Below, piece after piece: positions 5,584-7,590 of a stretch of 7,590 nt of DNA. Origin of the DNA: Clostridia bacterium (GTDB lineage: Bacteria > Bacillota > Clostridia > Monoglobales > Monoglobaceae); contig CAAGHZ010000014.1 in the NCBI GenBank assembly GCA_900769795.1, forward strand, positions 1 to 7,590. The letters are read 5' to 3'. Position 1 is the first letter of the stretch, and each line of letters starts with the position of its first letter. Both the position numbers and the translations under genes were made by a program. A model generated the notes under the pieces. That model was not told where the DNA came from. It searched no databases and was given only the letters and a program-made list of their open reading frames with translations.

Positions 5584-6288
5584 TCACAAATTTTTAGATA
5601 TAATTTTACATAAATTTTCGGCAGAAATTTTGGCCGAAATGTCCAAATAGTATAATTTTTCAGAAATATCACCTAAATAATGTGCATCTGAACTTGTCAG
5701 AATAAAATATTCCGAATAATTTTCTGCCATAATTTCTCTGCTTGCCGATGTAATTTCTACAGCCGACACATTTAAATCAGGCGGAACAAAACCGAGGTTT
5801 GACAGAACGCTGTAACTTGCCCTGTCTATATGAGCAGGTATTGCAACTCCGCCTAATTTCCCTACGTTCTCAACCACCTGATAAATATCAAGGCCAGTCG
5901 CCGAAACAAGTAGATTTTCTTCCTCGCCCACGACCTCGTCCTCTGCATTCATATAGCATTGGCGGCCAAAGATTTCGGGGCGATTTTTTATGAAATTGCT
6001 TTTCTCTTTGATAAGTGATTCCATCTCTTCAGCGCTTTCGATATCCGGGAAAAGACATACCACATGAACTTCCTCGGAGGTTTCCACCTCCATCCCCGGA
6101 ATCACAAGAATATTATCACCTGCAGCCTCCATAACCGCCCTTACGTTTCCACAGGTATTATGGTCTGTTACCGCAATCACATCAAGCCCTTTTATAATTG
6201 ACATATTGACGATGTTGTTGGGTGTCATATCCATGTCACCGCAGGGCGAAAGGGCAGAATGTATGTGCAAATCGTAATACAGTCTCAT
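5584..6288 (-). CDS. PHP-domain metal-dependent phosphoesterase
   Basis: A 234-aa soluble protein of the PHP family, metal-dependent hydrolases of phosphoester bonds. Metal-site motifs are all present: DLHIHSALSPCGD (His8, His10), TDHN (41-44), GMEVET (Glu67), His75, PAHIDR (His153) and SSDAH (Asp201, His203). It is therefore probably active, but the substrate cannot be read from the sequence; relatives act on nucleotides, histidinol phosphate or RNA/DNA ends. Its ATG overlaps the stop of the DRTGG gene (ATGA), implying translational coupling and a shared task. Linkage to hydrogenase genes suggests a signalling or cofactor-related role (inference). Downstream lies the Rex-like operator and then hydC, with no clear terminator between. 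Confidence 0.92.
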   Translation of the reverse strand: MRLYYDLHIHSALSPCGDMDMTPNNIVNMSIIKGLDVIAVTDHNTCGNVRAVMEAAGDNILVIPGMEVETSEEVHVVCLFPDIESAEEMESLIKEKSNFIKNRPEIFGRQCYMNAEDEVVGEEENLLVSATGLDIYQVVENVGKLGGVAIPAHIDRASYSVLSNLGFVPPDLNVSAVEITSASREIMAENYSEYFILTSSDAHYLGDISEKLYYLDISAKISAENLCKIISKNL

Positions 6289-6617
6289 ATCCCGAGTTCC
6301 GCAAGAACTTTTGCAGCCTCATACGCCGTCTTTTCCGTGGTAAGAACCGGCACGCCCACCTCATTCGCCTTTTTGACGGTGTTTTCATCAGGCACAAACC
6401 CATCAGCAATAACGATGCACGCCGCCTCGGCCAGAGACGCAACCGCCACAATATTCAGATTTGTCTGTATAGTAACCCATACGGTTCCTTCTTCTACTCT
6501 TGCCATAGCAAGACTCAAAAGATCACCTATATAACAATCTTGAATCTCATTTGACAAACCTTCTTCTCCAGCGGCAACGCCGAGAGAAAGTTTTTCAATT
6601 ATATCTGATACTTTCAT
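6285..6617 (-). CDS. Small DRTGG-domain protein
   Basis: A 110-aa soluble protein resembling stand-alone DRTGG-domain proteins. These are thought to be regulatory or ligand-binding, because DRTGG segments occur beside CBS domains and in phosphotransacetylase-type proteins. The recognisable core is CYIGDLLSLAMAR (28-40) followed by VWVTIQTNLNIVAVA (46-60) and AACIVIADG (65-73). No catalytic residues or membrane segments are visible. A Shine-Dalgarno AAGAGG (6625-6630) sits 7 nt before the start and touches the stop codon of the upstream hydrogenase-like gene; the 3' end overlaps the PHP gene by 4 nt. This spacing points to one transcript with both neighbours. Function unknown; a role in sensing alongside the hydrogenase-like protein is inference. 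Confidence 0.8.
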   Translation of the reverse strand: MKVSDIIEKLSLGVAAGEEGLSNEIQDCYIGDLLSLAMARVEEGTVWVTIQTNLNIVAVASLAEAACIVIADGFVPDENTVKKANEVGVPVLTTEKTAYEAAKVLAELGI

Positions 6618-6629
6618 TTTAAAACCTCT

Positions 6630-7590
6630 TTATTCCTCATCTTTATTTGTAAGCTTTGACACAAGTTCTCTCATGGTGAATATACAATCCGTCTCATTTG
6701 CATGCCCACGCACAACATCCTCTGCAAAAGCACGACAACTCGGTGCACCGCAAGCACCACAGTCAAGGCCGGGCAGGGTTTCTTCAAAATCATCAATCTG
6801 TATCGCCATCTGCATCGCCACATTAATATCCTCGTCAAGTTTCATAACCGGACGATATACAGGGGCAACATCCCACATACGCTCGATGTCACTATCTATC
6901 CCGCCTGACTCACAGGGCATCTCCTTGCACATTCTGTCAATTCTGGCGCGTGCCACAAAACTGTTCTCCGCCGTCAGCGGACCACCTACACATCCACCGG
7001 GGCACGCCAGAGCCTCAACATACTCTATATCCATAAGCTTGTCGTCTTCGATATCATCAAGCAGCTTGATTACATTGTGAATCCCATCAACCGCCACACA
7101 TCTCGACGCTCCGCTTGCCTTTGCCTCTCCACCGCTGTTTGCCCAAAGCACACCGCGACTTCCGACCTTGGAAACCTCCTCAATGTTATCTACAACACCA
7201 ATGTTTTGCGCAAGCTTCAAATATGTATCTTTTATAGAAATAACACCATCAACATTAGATATTTTGACTATGCGGTCATCCTTTATAGCAGTAGCCTTCG
7301 CGGCACAAGGGCTTATAAAGAAAATGCCTATTTCACTCTCTGATAACCCCGTCAATTTTACTGCATCTCGCCTTGCCGCCTCTGCAGACAATTCCATAGG
7401 AGAACGAAGAGGTATAATGTTAGGTATAAGGTTTGGAAACCTTACCGCAATAAGTCTGCAAACCGCAGGGCACGCCGAAGATATAGCAGGCTTTGTCAGT
7501 TCGCCACCCTCTAAAAACTCTTTGGTTTTTTTGCTTATTTCCTGTGCGCCCTTTGCAACATCATATACATCATCAAACCCTATTTCCTTA
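6630..7590 (-). CDS. [FeFe]-hydrogenase-like (sensory type) iron-sulfur protein, 5' end outside the window
   Basis: The frame is open to the window edge, so at least 319 codons are visible and the true start lies beyond 7590; the internal ATG at 7397 is not the start, because the L1 motif lies upstream of it. All three H-cluster motifs are present in modified form, numbered from the first full codon at 7589: L1 SSACPAVC (37-44), L2 SPCAAK (Cys95) and L3 ALACPGGCVGG (Cys196, Cys200). The proton-relay position is Ala39, as described for putative sensory hydrogenases such as Thermotoga HydS, and the L1 tryptophan is absent. The C-terminus is a 4Fe-4S motif, Cys277, 280, 285, 302 (CGACGAPSC then Cys), with no PAS domain. 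This fits group C/D non-catalytic or sensory relatives. It leads a tight set with the DRTGG and PHP genes. H2 or redox sensing is inference. Confidence 0.88.
   Translation of the reverse strand, partial: KEIGFDDVYDVAKGAQEISKKTKEFLEGGELTKPAISSACPAVCRLIAVRFPNLIPNIIPLRSPMELSAEAARRDAVKLTGLSESEIGIFFISPCAAKATAIKDDRIVKISNVDGVISIKDTYLKLAQNIGVVDNIEEVSKVGSRGVLWANSGGEAKASGASRCVAVDGIHNVIKLLDDIEDDKLMDIEYVEALACPGGCVGGPLTAENSFVARARIDRMCKEMPCESGGIDSDIERMWDVAPVYRPVMKLDEDINVAMQMAIQIDDFEETLPGLDCGACGAPSCRAFAEDVVRGHANETDCIFTMRELVSKLTNKDEE

Noticed and set aside
6630..7397. Treating the ATG at 7397 as the start of the hydrogenase-like gene
   Set aside because: The same frame stays open to the window edge and encodes the L1 motif (SSACPA) upstream of this ATG, so the gene is truncated by the window rather than short.

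Overview
The window looks like a fermentative, strictly anaerobic Clostridia-type Firmicute (Ruminococcus/Oscillospiraceae-like by flavour; this is inference). The grounds are the AT-rich intergenic DNA, strong Shine-Dalgarno sites, a CCA-encoding tRNA, and a multi-subunit NAD-linked [FeFe]-hydrogenase cluster. All recognised genes lie on the minus strand, so transcription runs from high to low coordinates.

Right part (7590 to 5584), a sensory or accessory block. It holds a [FeFe]-hydrogenase-like iron-sulfur protein whose 5' end is cut by the window edge, a small DRTGG-domain protein, and a PHP-domain phosphoesterase. They are tightly packed: a 12-nt gap, then a 4-nt ATGA overlap.

Middle (5583 to 5403), the largest intergenic gap between protein genes. 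It carries promoter-like elements and a near-perfect 24-bp palindrome that matches the Rex (NADH/NAD+ sensor) operator at 13 of the 14 defined consensus positions.

Catalytic block (5402 to 358): hydC (NuoE-like), a stand-alone GHKL ATPase, a thioredoxin-like [2Fe-2S] ferredoxin, hydB (NuoF-like, with FMN/NADH and extra ferredoxin domains) and hydA (the H-cluster subunit). HydABC is the arrangement of the electron-bifurcating hydrogenases, which couple NADH and reduced ferredoxin oxidation to H2 formation. A Rex operator in front of it would tie expression to the cell's NADH/NAD+ ratio. The hydrogenase-like protein upstream has alanine at the proton-relay position, like putative sensory hydrogenases, so the locus pairs a probable H2 or redox sensor block with the enzyme itself.

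Left end (357 to 1). A strong terminator closes hydA. A separate tRNA-Leu(CAA) unit follows with its own promoter and terminator. Beyond it, up to the window edge, is an unusual array of short hairpins whose arms differ in sequence but stay complementary, separated by a 7-nt ATATAAC spacer. This array and the Rex-like operator are the two most interesting non-coding signals.
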